This document shows, piece by piece, positions 63,710-64,000 of a DNA stretch of 64,000 nt. The stretch comes from Mortierella sp. BCC40632 (taxonomy: Eukaryota > Mortierellomycota > Mortierellomycetes > Mortierellales > Mortierellaceae), in NCBI GenBank assembly GCA_011634665.1, contig WAEK01000023.1:310001-374000 (forward strand). The letters are read 5' to 3'. Position numbers and translations under genes: made by a program. The notes under the pieces were generated by a model. It was given only the letters and a program-made list of their open reading frames with translations, was not told where the DNA came from and made no database searches. Every line of letters begins with the position of its first letter. The stretch's first letter is position 1.

Positions 63710-64000
63710 TCAAACGATTACGACCTGAGGCAAGGAAAGAAAAGAAGAAGAAAGGTAGCAGTGGCCAGCAGCTCTGAATGGAGGAGAAGAAGAAAAGGAA
63801 GGAAAGGAAGGAAAAGAAGGAAAGGAAGGAAAGGGGGGGGACAATGCTCTCGAGTATCTCTCTTGTAAACGAAAAGGATGATGCACTGGAACAGCATTCA
63901 CCGACTGATCAGACGGGTACCTGTTCCCAGTCTGGACTCTCCTCCTCTCCACCAGCTTCATTGAACTGTTCCCACAGACTTGGCCTCTGCCAGCTCTGGC
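63710..64000 (-). CDS. 3' end of an unrecognised gene, cut by window edge
   Basis: Two exons are supported on the minus strand: 64000-63921 (continuing beyond the edge) and a 15-nt last exon 63724-63710. The joined C-terminus reads SLWEQFNEAGG, EEESPDWEQ, then VVIV and a stop. The intron (63725-63920) has donor GTACCC and acceptor CCTCAG, both in phase 0. The visible 30 residues are rich in Trp, Gln and Glu and look coding, but I do not recognise the family. Only about 190 bases separate this stop from the GT69 ATG, so the GT69 promoter probably overlaps this last intron, which carries a GGAAA-type repeat (63793-63832). Confidence 0.55.
   Translation of the reverse strand, partial: ARAGRGQVCGNSSMKLVERRRVQTGNRYPSDQSVNAVPVHHPFRLQERYSRALSPPFPSFPSFPSFPSFSSSPPFRAAGHCYLSSSFLSLPQVVIV

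Overview
This is nuclear DNA of a fungus, most likely an early-diverging one (Mucoromycota, Mortierella-like). The evidence is short GT-AG introns with CTAG/CAG acceptors, very frequent CT/GA microsatellites, Gln/His/Ser-rich regulators, and gene families such as a Frizzled-like receptor, an R1R2R3 Myb, Atg10, Med16 and a GT69 mannosyltransferase. The placement is an inference, because no marker gene is present. Fourteen complete genes and two edge-truncated genes are supported. Most were rebuilt by joining exons whose reading phases agree. There is no operon logic, mobile element, CRISPR array or convincing RNA gene.

Layout. 1-2340 (-): C-terminally truncated Ser/His/Gln/Pro-rich protein. 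3333-4326 (+): GNAT acetyltransferase. 6098-8651 (+): secreted-side Kelch protein with one membrane span and a long disordered tail. 10344-15050 (+): Frizzled/Smoothened-like 7TM receptor with a 2-kb first intron. 16098-16733 (+): four-AT-hook protein. 18456-23620 (+): Mediator subunit 16. 23621-30708: gene-poor, CT-rich. 30709-37557 (+): R1R2R3 Myb factor with a 3-kb intron inside repeat R1. 40451-42386 (-): MATH-domain protein. 45573-47189 (-): signal-peptide-peptidase-like protein whose catalytic motifs are all altered. 48242-49778 (+): methylthioribulose-1-phosphate dehydratase. 51647-53684 (+): alanine aminotransferase. 54158-55699 (-): Atg10. 57389-58548 (-): CYSTM tail-anchored small protein with a homopolymer frameshift. 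59803-60579 (+): mitochondrial Ohr/OsmC peroxidase. 61138-63520 (-): GT69 glycosyltransferase. 63710-64000 (-): 3' end of an unrecognised gene.

The genes do not form one pathway. They cover nuclear regulation (Med16, Myb, AT-hook), cell-surface sensing (Frizzled-like, Kelch), proteostasis and autophagy (SPP-like, Atg10, MATH), metabolism (Mde1, alanine aminotransferase, Ohr) and glycan synthesis (GT69). A shared feature is a CT-rich tract on the sense strand upstream of nearly every start codon. The most interesting items are the apparently inactive SPP homolog, the fungal Frizzled-like receptor with a near-KTxxxW motif, the GC-AG intron in Atg10, and the frameshift in the CYSTM gene.
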